Source: Akkermansia muciniphila
GTDB lineage: Bacteria > Verrucomicrobiota > Verrucomicrobiia > Verrucomicrobiales > V1-33
NCBI GenBank assembly: GCA_945900785.1
Contig: CAMDJM010000036.1
Location: 1-45,056 of the forward strand
DNA length: 45,056 bases
Direction: 5' to 3'
The notes beneath the pieces were generated by a model that searched no databases, was not told the DNA's origin, and was given only the letters and a program-made list of their open reading frames with translations. A program made the translations under genes and the position numbers. Each line of letters begins with the position of its first letter. Position 1 is the first letter of the stretch. Positions 10,150 to 19,462 of this stretch are shown piece after piece.

Positions 10150-10896
10150 ATGCAAAATAACATCAAAGACAAAGTCGTCGTGATAACCGGAGCCAGCAGC
10201 GGGCTGGGTGAGGCCGCCGCCCGCCTGCTCTCTGCCCAGGGTGCCACCGTAGTGCTGGGTGCCAGACGGATCGAACGCCTTCAGAAACTGGCAGATGAAC
10301 TGAACGGTGGCGGAGGCAAAGCGATTGCGGTCGAGACCGATGTCACCCAACATGAACACCTGAAAGCATTGGTTAATACCGCGGTGGAGAAATATGGGCG
10401 CATTGATGTCATGATCAACAACGCCGGTCTGATGCAGCAATCCCCTCTGGATTGCCTGAAGGTGGAGGAGTGGGATAACATGATCGACATCAACATCAAA
10501 GGCGTGCTCTACGGCATCGCGGCGGCTCTCCCTCACATGAAACAGCAAAAGGCCGGACACATCATCAATGTCTCCTCCGTGGCCGGTCACAAAGTCATGA
10601 TGAATGGAGCCGTTTACTGCGCCACCAAACACGCCGTGCGTGCCTTGTCCGAAGGCCTCCGCATGGAAGTAAAACCCTACCACATCCGCACCACGGTGAT
10701 CTCCCCCGGCGCGGTTGATACCGAGTTGCCCAGTCATATCACGGACGAGGCGTCCGCCACCGGCATCCTGAAATTCTATGAATCCTGCGCCATTCCCGCC
10801 GACTCCTTTGCGCGGGCCGTAGTCTATGCCATGAGCCAACCGGATGACGTGGACATCAACGAAATCCTCTTCCGGCCTACCAGTCAGGAACTGTAA
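10150..10896 (+). CDS. SDR-family NAD(P)-dependent oxidoreductase
   Basis: A classical short-chain dehydrogenase (248 aa). The cofactor motif TGASSGLG is at 13-20, NNAG near 90-93, catalytic Ser at 142-143 (NVSSVAG), and the YxxxK pair is Tyr156/Lys160 (YCATK). The arginine-containing segment GARRIER after the second strand suggests NADP(H). The overall pattern matches the large YdfG-like SDR group, which acts on hydroxy acids or ketones; the true substrate is unknown. The 271 bases upstream (9879-10149) contain no gene I can support. Confidence 0.92.
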   Translation: MQNNIKDKVVVITGASSGLGEAAARLLSAQGATVVLGARRIERLQKLADELNGGGGKAIAVETDVTQHEHLKALVNTAVEKYGRIDVMINNAGLMQQSPLDCLKVEEWDNMIDINIKGVLYGIAAALPHMKQQKAGHIINVSSVAGHKVMMNGAVYCATKHAVRALSEGLRMEVKPYHIRTTVISPGAVDTELPSHITDEASATGILKFYESCAIPADSFARAVVYAMSQPDDVDINEILFRPTSQEL

Positions 10897-10932
10897 ACTG
10901 CCGGGCCAACCGGAATCCATTGATTGCCCTCC

Positions 10933-12405
10933 ATGATGAAACCCGATACCGCGCTACTCAATGTCCGCCAGATGGGCGAGGCGGATCGCCTGAGCGTCGA
11001 AGCCGGGATCCCCGTTTTTGAACTGATGGACCGGGCCGGGAAAGCCATCGCGCTGGCCATTGAACAACGGTTCTCCGCTTGTCGGGTCCTCGTGTTATGC
11101 GGACCCGGCAATAATGGGGGAGACGGCTTTGCGGCTGCGCGATATCTGGCCGGCCACGGCTGGCCCGTCCGCGTGGCGCTGCTGGGGGGAAGGGATCGAC
11201 TGACGGGTGCGGCGCACGTTCATGCGCAGTTGTGGACGGGGCTGGTGGATCCCTTGATTCCATCGGTATTATCAAGTGCAGAATTGGTCGTCGATGCCAT
11301 TTTTGGCGCGGGCCTGTCCCGGCCTGTGGAGGGAGCGGCGGCGGAAACCCTGGCCGCCTGCGCCGGATTGGGATTGCCGGTCGTGGCCGTGGATGTTCCC
11401 AGCGGAGTGCTGGGCGATACCGGCGATGACCTCGGCGCGACGGCGGCCGTGCTGACCGTCACGTTTTTCCGGAAGAAGCCGGGGCATCTGTTAATGCCGG
11501 GCCGCCTGCGGTGTGGCGAAGTCGTGGTCGCGGATATCGGGACGCCCGTTTCCGTGCTGGAGCAGATCGTGCCGGATACGTTTGAAAACGATTCCGCGCT
11601 TTGGCTGGCGGAACTCCCGCGACCCCAACTGGGCGGTCACAAATACACGCGGGGACATGCGCTGATTTCCGGCGGCTATCCGGTCACTGGTGCCGCGCGG
11701 CTTGCCGCCCGTGGTGCCGCCCGCGCCGGTGCTGGGCTGACCACCATCGCCGTGCCGGAGGTGGCCCTGCCCATCTATGCGGCCGCTTTGACCAGCATAA
11801 TGGTCCATCCTCTCAAAATCCCATCGGACTTCCAAAACCTGTTGGAAGACCACCGTTTCACCGCCCTGCTGATCGGGCCGGGTGCCGGCATCGGCGGAGC
11901 AACCCGGACCCGCGTGCTGGAAATGCTGGGGAGCGGACGCCCGGTGGTGCTGGATGCCGATGCCCTCACTTCCTTTGCGGAGGACAGAGAATCGTTGTTC
12001 CGAGCCATCACCGGAGCCTGTCTCCTGACTCCGCATGACGGCGAATTCCGACGCCTCTTTGATGCGGATGCCGATAAACTCACCCGCGCCCGCCGCGCCG
12101 CGCAGCTGAGCGGCGCGATCATCATTCTGAAAGGCACCGATACCGTCATTGCCTCCCCCGATGGCCGGGCCGTCATCAATGCCAATGCCCCCGCAACCCT
12201 GGCGACCGGCGGGTCCGGAGATGTGTTAAGCGGCATCGTGCTGGGCCTGCTTGCGCAAGGCATGGAGCCCTTCCTGGCGGCCGCAGCGGCAGTGTGGCTG
12301 CATGGCGAGGCGGCCACCGGCTTCGGCCCCGGCCTGATCGCCGAGGATCTGCCCGATCTGCTGCCCGGCGTCCTCCGGCGTCTTCAGAGCCAGGGGGGCC
12401 CATGA
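10933..12405 (+). CDS. nnr: Bifunctional NAD(P)H-hydrate epimerase / ADP-dependent dehydratase
   Basis: Repairs hydrated NADH and NADPH: the N-terminal YjeF_N domain interconverts the R and S epimers and the C-terminal carbohydrate-kinase-like domain dehydrates the S form using ADP. The N-domain (about 1-215) shows LCGPGNNGGDGFAAARYL and DAIFGAGLSRPVEG. The C-domain (about 225-490) shows LIGPGAGIG, DADALTSF, LTPHDGEF and the ATP-site motif ATGGSGDVLSG. The tandem ATGs at 10933/10936 are preferred over an in-frame TTG at 10924. The stop overlaps the next ATG by four bases (ATGA), suggesting coupled translation. Confidence 0.95.
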   Translation: MMKPDTALLNVRQMGEADRLSVEAGIPVFELMDRAGKAIALAIEQRFSACRVLVLCGPGNNGGDGFAAARYLAGHGWPVRVALLGGRDRLTGAAHVHAQLWTGLVDPLIPSVLSSAELVVDAIFGAGLSRPVEGAAAETLAACAGLGLPVVAVDVPSGVLGDTGDDLGATAAVLTVTFFRKKPGHLLMPGRLRCGEVVVADIGTPVSVLEQIVPDTFENDSALWLAELPRPQLGGHKYTRGHALISGGYPVTGAARLAARGAARAGAGLTTIAVPEVALPIYAAALTSIMVHPLKIPSDFQNLLEDHRFTALLIGPGAGIGGATRTRVLEMLGSGRPVVLDADALTSFAEDRESLFRAITGACLLTPHDGEFRRLFDADADKLTRARRAAQLSGAIIILKGTDTVIASPDGRAVINANAPATLATGGSGDVLSGIVLGLLAQGMEPFLAAAAAVWLHGEAATGFGPGLIAEDLPDLLPGVLRRLQSQGGP

Positions 12406-12668
12406 AACAACTCATCATTTTTGATCCGGACGGCACCCTCACCGAAAGCAAGTCCCTGACCGATGCCGGAATGGGCGCGCTGCTGGCCGCGCTTTTGAAA
12501 ATCATGCAGGTAGCAGTGATCTCCGGCGGCAGTTGGCCCCAGTTTCAAACACAGTGCCTGCCATGCCTTCCTGACAGCGCGGATCTGGAAAAACCGCAAC
12601 ACGTCGTCGAAACCGTCCTGGCCTCCCCCGAAACCTCCGGTGTTAGCAGGGAGGAAGGGCGTGCCTGA
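12402..12668 (+). pseudogene. Truncated HAD-superfamily phosphatase
   Basis: An 88-codon frame beginning like a full-length HAD phosphohydrolase: IIFDPDGTLTESKSL carries both motif I aspartates, and AVISGGSWPQF resembles the motif II region. Everything after about residue 60, including the motif III lysine and motif IV acidic residues, is missing. The remaining tail (EKPQHVVETVLASPE) looks unrelated, as if an internal deletion joined it to the end of another gene. The start overlaps the nnr stop; the 3' end overlaps the GH130-type start by eight bases. Probably non-functional. Confidence 0.65.
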
Positions 12669-13770
12669 TTTCACCTTGCACCGTCTGGGCCAGATCATGC
12701 AGCCGGAACCTGGCAATCCCCACGAGGTGGAAGGAGTGCTGAATCCTGCGGCGGCGCGGGGGCCGGATGGCCATCTCTATCTGTTTCCACGGTTGGTCGC
12801 CAAGGGGAACTTTTCCAGGATAGGGATCGCCCGTGTGCGCTTCAATCAGGAGGGAGACCCCACCGGCGTGGAACGCCTTGGCATCGCGCTGGAACCGGAA
12901 GCGGGCTACGAGCGGGGAGCGGATGGCCGGGGTGGTTGTGAAGATCCGCGGATCACCTTCATGGAGCGGATCCGGAAATATGTCATGACCTACACCGCCC
13001 TGTCCCAGGCCGGTCCCCGCATCGCCCTCGCTATTTCGGATGATCTGTTTCATTGGAGACGCCTTGGACTGGCACCCTTTGCTCCCTATCAAGGGGTCGA
13101 TTTTGTCCACGTGAATAACAAGGATGCCTGCCTCTTTCCCATCGCGATGCCGAATCACGCCGGGAATCTGCAGATGGGGATGCTGCACCGCCCCCTTTTT
13201 CCCGGCACCTGCCCGGAGGTCCCTGACACCACGTCCTCCTGCCGACCCGCCGGCCGGGATCACGAAAGTATCTGGATCTCCTACTGCCCCATGACCGCTG
13301 ATGGCCTGCAACCGGAGCACCCCGCATTGTTCAACTCCCACCTGCGGCTCGCCACGCCGGTCTCACCGTGGGAGGCATTGAAGATCGGTGGCGGCACCCC
13401 GCCCATGCTGACGAGGCATGGTTGGCTGATTCTTTATCATGGCGTCAGCGAATTGGCCGGACACTCCCCGCAGGAGCATCGGCTTTGCTATTCCGCAGGA
13501 GTGATGATCCTGGCAGAGCACGATCCGATGAAGATTCTTTACCGCCCGGCGGAACCGGTGCTGACGCCGCTGCTGGCGGCGGAACGGCAGGGCATGGTGC
13601 CTAACGTGGTATTTCCCACCGGGATCGACCGGCGTGATGACATCGGCCAACCGGACCGCTTCGACGTTTATTACGGCATGGCCGATGACCGGATCGGGGT
13701 GGCCCGGCTGGTAGTGCCCGAGCATCTGCCGTCCGGGGCGCTCCCCCCAGGGCGAAGTATCGACCCATGA
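12661..13770 (+). CDS. GH130-family beta-mannoside phosphorylase-like protein
   Basis: A 369-residue five-bladed beta-propeller protein of glycoside hydrolase family 130, whose members mostly phosphorolyse beta-mannosides. Supporting segments are VEGVLNPAAARGPDGHLYLFPRL near the start, GGCEDPRIT (the conserved Glu-Asp-Pro-Arg of the active site), MTYTALSQAGPRIALA, a later HVNNKDACLFP and GWLILYHGV. GTG at 12661 is chosen because GGGAGGAAGG lies just upstream; a GTG at 12640 would put that site inside the gene. Its glycan substrate is not indicated by the context. Confidence 0.85.
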   Translation: MPDFTLHRLGQIMQPEPGNPHEVEGVLNPAAARGPDGHLYLFPRLVAKGNFSRIGIARVRFNQEGDPTGVERLGIALEPEAGYERGADGRGGCEDPRITFMERIRKYVMTYTALSQAGPRIALAISDDLFHWRRLGLAPFAPYQGVDFVHVNNKDACLFPIAMPNHAGNLQMGMLHRPLFPGTCPEVPDTTSSCRPAGRDHESIWISYCPMTADGLQPEHPALFNSHLRLATPVSPWEALKIGGGTPPMLTRHGWLILYHGVSELAGHSPQEHRLCYSAGVMILAEHDPMKILYRPAEPVLTPLLAAERQGMVPNVVFPTGIDRRDDIGQPDRFDVYYGMADDRIGVARLVVPEHLPSGALPPGRSIDP

Positions 13771-13796
13771 GCGGAGGCCTTCACCAGCATTTGGGA

Positions 13797-13940
13797 ATGC
13801 CTTGCTGGAGCACGCTCTATCTGGTTAGCGAATGGGTAATCCGCCTCATCATGCTCTTCTATCCATGTGCCGCAGCACCGCTCGGCAGCGGCGGCCCGCA
13901 GAACCTCGCACGGCTGGCTGATTCGCTGCTTTAAGTTAAG
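13797..13940 (+). pseudogene. Cardiolipin synthase N-terminal remnant
   Basis: From ATG at 13797 the frame reads [18 protein letters not shown], then shifts. A second frame from 13867 continues [19 protein letters not shown]. Joined, they resemble the first transmembrane segment and the conserved P-x-R-S-x-x-A-A-R-x-W-L turn of Cls-type cardiolipin synthases. A four-base insertion near 13863-13866 separates the frames, and no phospholipase D domains (HKD motifs) follow. Recognition rests on a short segment, so confidence is moderate. Confidence 0.5.
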
Positions 13941-14046
13941 AGACGATCGGCGGGTGGTGGGGTTTCACCCCATAGGAAAAGTGTGGCATCCCTTCCAGAA
14001 TGAACATGCTTCCGCGCCGCAGCACGGGGCAGATCCTACCACTTCC

Positions 14047-14262
14047 ATGAAAGACCGCATTTACAAGATTATTGAACTGACGGGGACATCCAAAACTTCA
14101 ATAGAAGACGCCGTCGGCAAGGCGCTCAAACGCGCCCACCAGACGCTGAAACATCTGTCCTGGTTTCAGGTCGTCGAAACGCGCGGCAGCATTGAGGCGG
14201 GGAAAGTGGATGTTTGGCAGGTCACCCTCAAGGTGGGCTTCGCCCTTGAGGAACCCGCCTAG
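14047..14262 (+). CDS. Dodecin
   Basis: A 71-residue flavin-binding protein whose family forms hollow dodecamers that store riboflavin/FMN. The sequence fits the family end to end: [42 protein letters not shown] with the flavin-stacking tryptophan (Trp39), and a final [19 protein letters not shown] at 14047 gives the usual family length; the frame is open further upstream but that part has no family match. It lies alone between a cls remnant and the AI-2E permease. Confidence 0.95.
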   Translation: MKDRIYKIIELTGTSKTSIEDAVGKALKRAHQTLKHLSWFQVVETRGSIEAGKVDVWQVTLKVGFALEEPA

Positions 14263-14286
14263 TTCCAATCCGCCCACCCTCTGTGG

Positions 14287-14329
14287 CGCAGGCTTCCAGC
14301 CTGTGCGGCCAGTGGGCTTCCAGCCCGCT
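14287..14329. repeat. Tandem GGCTTCCAGCC hairpins
   Basis: Two adjacent small hairpins share the core GGCTTCCAGCC. The first is CAGGCT-TCC-AGCCTG (14289-14303, extendable by about two to three pairs). The second is GGGCT-TCC-AGCCC (14314-14326, extendable with one G-U pair). They fill much of the gap between dodecin and the permease. I recall similar palindromes as dispersed intergenic repeats in planctomycete and verrucomicrobial genomes; no other copy was noticed in this window. Confidence 0.6.
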
Positions 14330-14432
14330 GAATCCTTAAAATCCCAAAAAAGAATCAGGTTGAAGCGCCCGCCAGCAGAGCGTCTTTTCTGCCAGCCTAT
14401 CCGGCACCCGTCCGCTTCACTATAAAAACTCT

Positions 14433-15563
14433 ATGTCGAAAATGCAGGATAACAATTGGAGCACCGCCGGCCATGTCAGGACGCTGGTCATTCTCGGTGC
14501 CACGGGGGCGGGCGTCTATCTTTGCTACCGGATGGCGCTGCCTTTCCTGCCCGCCCTGACCTGGGCGCTGGCGTTGGCGGTATTGTTTACACCGTTCCAG
14601 CGCTGGCTGGAAGGCAGATTGAAGCGACCCGGCCTGGCGGCAGGCATGGCCGTGCTGCTGATCGGGATCATGGTGGTGGTGCCGGTGTTTTTCGTGGGGC
14701 AACGCCTGATCCTCGAAGCCGCGCGGGGGGCCCAGCTGGTGCAGACGAGGCTCGATTCCGGGGAGTGGCAGCGGCTCCTGGAGCACCAGCCGAACCTCAG
14801 GCCATGGTTGGACCGGATGGAAACAGAAATCGACCTGCCGGGCACGGTGCGCGGTGCTGCGGCCTGGTTGAGCGCCACGGCAGGATCCATCCTGACGGGA
14901 TCGCTGCTCCAAGTCCTTGGTTTTTGCCTGATCTTTTATTTTCTTTTTTTCCTGCTGCGCGACCGGCGGGCGGGACAGGAGGCGCTGCGCTGCATCTTCC
15001 CCCTAACTGAGTCGGAAATGAACCACCTGCTGGTCCGGGTGGGCGATACCATCCACGCCACGATTTACGGGACCCTGGCGGTGTCCGCCATCCAGGGGCT
15101 GCTGGGAGGCTTGATGTTTTGGGCGTTGGGACTGCCGGGGCCTCTGCTTTGGGGGGTGATGATGGCCTTGCTGGCGATTGTGCCGGTGCTCGGGGCCTTT
15201 GTGATTTGGCTGCCGGCGGCGGTTTTCCTGGCCATGGAGGGGCATCCTGGAAAGGCGGTGATCCTGGCCGCGTGGGGCACGCTGGTGGTGGGGACTATCG
15301 ACAATCTGCTTCGTCTTATCCTGGTAGGAAACCGGCTGAAACTGCACACCTTGCTGGTTTTCATTTCCGTGATCGGCGGGCTGATGGTGTTCGGATCATC
15401 GGGTTTGATTCTGGGTCCGGTGATGTTTTCGGTCACGCTGGTGCTGCTGGAACTTTGGCCGCACCGGACGGCGACGACCGCGATGCGGGTAAAACCTGCG
15501 GCCCTTTCCCGGTGGGAAAATGAAGGCGGTCCGGAAGGCCCGGAGGCGGGTGAGGATCCATGA
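14433..15563 (+). CDS. AI-2E family transporter (PerM-like permease)
   Basis: A 376-residue polytopic membrane protein of the AI-2E/PerM family, whose members include TqsA-like exporters and Na+/H+ antiporters. Hydrophobic segments occur near 12-30, 35-55, 68-90 and 150-175, then a dense C-terminal cluster (about 210-345). The latter includes the family-typical GPLLWGVMMALLAIVPVLGAF, VVGTIDNLLRLILVG and GSSGLILGPV segments. A soluble loop of about 60 residues separates the two halves, as expected. The substrate is unknown. The stop overlaps the next gene's ATG by four bases, so it is probably co-translated with the ATPase. Confidence 0.9.
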   Translation: MSKMQDNNWSTAGHVRTLVILGATGAGVYLCYRMALPFLPALTWALALAVLFTPFQRWLEGRLKRPGLAAGMAVLLIGIMVVVPVFFVGQRLILEAARGAQLVQTRLDSGEWQRLLEHQPNLRPWLDRMETEIDLPGTVRGAAAWLSATAGSILTGSLLQVLGFCLIFYFLFFLLRDRRAGQEALRCIFPLTESEMNHLLVRVGDTIHATIYGTLAVSAIQGLLGGLMFWALGLPGPLLWGVMMALLAIVPVLGAFVIWLPAAVFLAMEGHPGKAVILAAWGTLVVGTIDNLLRLILVGNRLKLHTLLVFISVIGGLMVFGSSGLILGPVMFSVTLVLLELWPHRTATTAMRVKPAALSRWENEGGPEGPEAGEDP

Positions 15564-18302
15564 AGGCGGACGTCCCCCCCAGCCCCATTCCTGGCAAGGC
15601 GTGGCATCAGCAATCCGGCGGTGAGGCGCTGGCGGCGACCGGTTCACGGCGCAGTGGCCTAACCGGGGAGGAAGCAGCGGAGCGCCTCAAGGCCAACGGT
15701 TTGAACAAGATCACCGCCCAGGCCGGCGTGGGGGCCGGCCAGCTGCTGCTGGGCCAGTTCAAAAGCCTCATGATTTGGCTATTGGTGGCCGCCGGAATCG
15801 TGGCCGCAGTCTTCGGGGATGTTTGGGACGCCACCGCCATTTTTGCAATCGTGATCCTGAACGCGGTGATCGGATTTTACCAGGAATACAGCGCCGGCAA
15901 ATCCATGGCTGCCCTGAAACAGATGGCGTCTCCGCAGTCCCGGGTGCGCCGGGACGGGCGGGTGGCGTTGATTCCTTCACAACAGATCGTCAGGGGGGAT
16001 ATCCTCGGCCTGGAGGCGGGCGATCTGGTGCCTGCGGACGCCCGTTTGCTGAAAGCCACATCGCTCCAATGCATCGAATCCGTGCTGACAGGGGAATCCG
16101 AAACGGTGTCCAAACAAGCCGATGAACTAACTGAGACCGACCTGCCCACCGGCGACCGCACCAACATGATTTACATGGGCACCAGCGTGGCGGCCGGAAC
16201 GGGCGAGGCGGTGGTGGTGGCGACCGCCATGGCCACGGAGCTGGGCCGCATCGCCGGCATGATGGAAGAAGCGGCGGCGGAACCCGGCACGCCTTTGCAG
16301 AAAAAGCTGGATGCGGTGGGGCGCATCCTGGTTTGGGCCTCGCTCGGGATTGTCGCGCTGCTCTTTGGGCTGGGACTGCTCCGGCAGGTGCCGCTGTATG
16401 ATTTCACCATGACCGCGATCAGCCTGGCGGTCGCCGCCGTGCCGGAAGGACTGCCGGCGGTAGTCACGGTGGCGCTTTCCCTGGGCGTAATGCGGATGGC
16501 CCGCCGCCATGCCCTGGTGAGGCGGCTGGCGGCAGTGGAAACGTTGGGATCCACCAGTGTGATTTGCACGGATAAAACCGGAACTCTAACTGTTGGGGAA
16601 ATGACCGCCCGTATGCTCCATGTGGCGGGGCGGACGTATGAAGTGACCGGGGAAGGCTATGGCCCGCAGGGCGAAATCCGCTTGGAAGACCGCAAGGTGG
16701 ACGGCAGCGAGGACCCCGCGCTTCAGGAGTTGGCGACAGGGCTGCTGGCCTGCAATCAGGCGCATCTGACCGAAGACGGGGGCACCTGGAAAACCATCGG
16801 CGATCCCACCGAGGGAGCCCTGCTGGCGGCGGGGCTGAAAGCCGGAGGCGACCGCGCCCGGATAGAGCGGGAATGCCCCGTCCATTCCGGGATCCCCTTC
16901 GACTCCACCCGCAAACTCAGCACCGTGCTCCGCCTGATGCCTAACGGCGGACTCCGCGCTTTCGTCAATGGAGCCCCGGGGGCAGTCCTGGAGCGCTGCA
17001 CTCATTTTCTAACTGGCTCCGGGATCAAAATCCTGACCCCGCAGGACCGCGCCCGTCTCCTTGATCTGACCTCGCAACTCGCCGGTCAGGCGCTCCGGAT
17101 CCTGGCTTCAGCCCGGCGCGATTTTGGCGACAATGCCACGCCTCCGCCGACTGATGACACCGCCCCGGCCATGGTGGAGCGGGAGCTGGTTTTTCATCGG
17201 CCTGACCGGCATGTATGATCCGCCGCGCCCCGAGGCCAACGCGGCTATCGCCAAATGCCGCGCTGCCGGGATCCGGGTGGTGATGATCACCGGCGATCAC
17301 CGGCACACCGCAGGCGCGATTGCCCGGGAGCTGGGGATCGCAGCGGAAGGGGAAGTCGTGACCGGGAAGGATCTTGATACCTGGAGCGATGCGGACTGGA
17401 AGGCACGGGTGGACCGCGTTGGCGTTTATGCCAGGGTCACCGCCACGCATAAACTCCGCATCATTCACACGCTGAAAGGCAACGGGGCCGTGGTGGCCAT
17501 GACCGGCGACGGGGTGAACGATGCTCCGGCGATCCAGGGCGCGGACATCGGCATTGCGATGGGAAAGGCCGGTACGGAAGTCACACGGCAGGCGGCGGAC
17601 ATGATCCTGACGGATGACAATTTTGCCACCATCGTCGCCGCCGTGGAGGAGGGCCGGGGCATCTACAATAACATCCGGAAAACCCTGCAGTATCTCCTGG
17701 CAGGAAGCACGGCGGAACTGCTGGTGATGGCCATCTGCGTCATGGCCGGGCTGCCGTCTCCACTGCTTCCGGTTCACTTGTTATGGATCAATCTGGTCAC
17801 CGATGGCCTGCCTGCGCTTTGCCTGGCCAGCGATGCCATTGATTCCGATGTGATGAAACGCGCCCCCCGCCCGCGCGGGGAACGCATGACCAATCCCCGG
17901 TTTCTGCGCATCATGGGACTGACCGGACTGCTGACCGCTGCCGTGGTGTTTGCGGTTTATCTCCATCAATTGAAAGTTGCGGATGCCGCGACCGCCCGGA
18001 CCTACGCTTTTACCACGCTGGTTTTTGCCGAGTTATTGCGCGCCTTCGGGGCCCGCAGTGAGACCAAGCCCGTGTGGCGCATCTCCCTGTGGACCAACCG
18101 GCCGCTCCTGATCGTCATCGCTGCCACCATCGCCCTGCAAGTCCTCAGCCAATACTATTTGGGTCTGGGGAATTTCCTCAAAACGGCATGGATGCCGCCC
18201 CTCGATTGCCTTCTGCTATTCGCCATCGGGGCCATTCCCCTGCTGGTGCTGGAAGGGGTGAAGGTCATGCAGCTGGCCAGGCGGTCCCACGCTTGGCGGT
18301 AA
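15560..18302 (+). pseudogene. P2-type cation ATPase with a single-base frameshift
   Basis: A Ca2+-type (SERCA/PMR1-like) P-type ATPase split into two frames. The first part (15560-17218) has the cation_ATPase_N region, TGES at 177-180, PEGLP at 295-299 and the phosphorylation motif DKTGT at 338-342. The second part carries TGDGVNDAPA and the C-terminal membrane helices. The frames meet at a run of five T (17190-17194); removing one T restores ELVF-IGLTGMYDPPRPEA and one protein of about 910 residues. Either the gene is inactivated or the T run was miscounted in sequencing. No upstream slippery site or stem suggests programmed frameshifting. Confidence 0.85.
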
Positions 18303-18359
18303 ATTCCGGCTTCCCTTCCAGCATGGGAAGAAGATCCCATGGGGGAGGTGGACTGGACA

Positions 18360-18586
18360 ACTGGCCAGGCCAGAATGCCATGCACTACCCTGCCCTCCAC
18401 ATCGGTGAGGCGGAAATCGCGGTCGGCGTGGCGGTGGGTGAGGCGTTCGTGGTCAAAACCGAGGGTGTGAAGGATGGTGGCGTGGAGGTCGTACCTGTGC
18501 ACGGCGTTTTCCACGGGACGGTAGCCGAATTCATCCGTAGCGCCATAAGTGAGACCGCCCCGCACACCGCCACCAACCACCTGGAG
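18360..18586 (-). pseudogene. C-terminal fragment of a second DUF1501 gene
   Basis: On the minus strand, 71 residues starting [20 protein letters not shown] match the C-terminus of the intact DUF1501 protein at 22362-23756 with about eight differences. The fragment lacks the rest of the gene. The native stop (TAG in the intact copy) is altered here, so the frame runs on into unrelated sequence. The homology ends next to the stop codon of the TauE/SafE gene, as if the sulfur cassette replaced the upstream portion. At roughly 89% protein identity this is a diverged paralogue fragment, not a fresh duplication. Confidence 0.8.
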
Positions 18587-19462
18587 TCAGGTTTTGAAAA
18601 AGGCGGGGAGATTGCGGGCCAGCAGGTAGGCAGCGACGAACCACATCCCGATGGCGAAGACCTTTTGCAGTGCCGGGCCGGAGAGGCGGGAGCGCAGCGC
18701 GCCGCCCATGAACATTCCAGCGAAGCCGCCGCCAATGAAAAGCGCGGTGACTGGCATGGGAAACTGCTGCCCGTGCGCGAGATGCGCGGCCACGCCGGAG
18801 AGTGAGATGAGGAAGATGACGAGCAGCGAGGTAGCCACCGCGCGGTGGATGCTCATGCCGGTGACGTAAAGCAGTGCGGGCACGATGATGAAGCCGCCAC
18901 CGACGCCAAAGAGTCCCGACATCAGGCCCGCAGCACAGCCCGCTGCCGAGAGCCGCGCATAACAACCCGCCCCAAGTCCGCCGCCAGGCCGCGCCACACA
19001 GGGGCCGGGCACGACGCCTGCGCCCGATTTACCCTGCCACATGCGGAAGCCGACGAAGGCCATGAGCATGGCGAACGTGGAGAGTAGCAGCGCCGGGGAG
19101 ACCTTCGTGCCGAGCCATGCGCCCACGGGTGCCAGCCCCATGCCAGCAGCAGCGAAGACCAACCCAGCGCGCAGGTCCACTTCCTTTGCCTTCAGGCGCA
19201 GCGCAGCGCCGAAGCCCGCAGTGATACCAACGGACGCGAGGCTCAGCCCAATGGAAGTGCCGACCGGAATGCCGAGGCCATAGATGAGCAGTGGCACGGC
19301 GAAGATGGAGCCACCGCCGCCCGTGAGACCGAGCGAGATGCCAACGATGAGGCCAAAAACGAGGCCAGGCAGGTCATGGGTCATCATGGTCGAATAGTGG
19401 GTAGAAGCCTGGCGGCTGATCGCAGCGGTCAGAGCGACAAGCGACAAGGCGATGATGCTCAT
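18587..19462 (-). CDS. TauE/SafE-family sulfite/anion permease
   Basis: An integral membrane protein (291 aa) of the TauE/SafE family, which exports sulfite, sulfoacetate or related sulfur anions. The signature GLIVGISLGLTGGGGSIFAVPLLIYGLG lies near 36-64. The second half repeats the fold with GLMSGLFGVGGGFIIVPALLY, and about eight hydrophobic segments are visible. The start at 19462 overlaps the stop of the upstream gene (ATGA) and adds a hydrophobic N-terminal stretch; a family-like alternative Met lies near residue 26. As the last gene of the three-gene cassette it plausibly exports sulfite made from persulfide oxidation. Confidence 0.9.
   Translation of the reverse strand: MSIIALSLVALTAAISRQASTHYSTMMTHDLPGLVFGLIVGISLGLTGGGGSIFAVPLLIYGLGIPVGTSIGLSLASVGITAGFGAALRLKAKEVDLRAGLVFAAAGMGLAPVGAWLGTKVSPALLLSTFAMLMAFVGFRMWQGKSGAGVVPGPCVARPGGGLGAGCYARLSAAGCAAGLMSGLFGVGGGFIIVPALLYVTGMSIHRAVATSLLVIFLISLSGVAAHLAHGQQFPMPVTALFIGGGFAGMFMGGALRSRLSGPALQKVFAIGMWFVAAYLLARNLPAFFKT

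Noticed and set aside
17180..17230. Programmed -1/+1 frameshifting in the ATPase
   Set aside because: A T5 run alone is a poor signal; no stem-loop or internal ribosome-binding cue was seen and the family is not known to use it.
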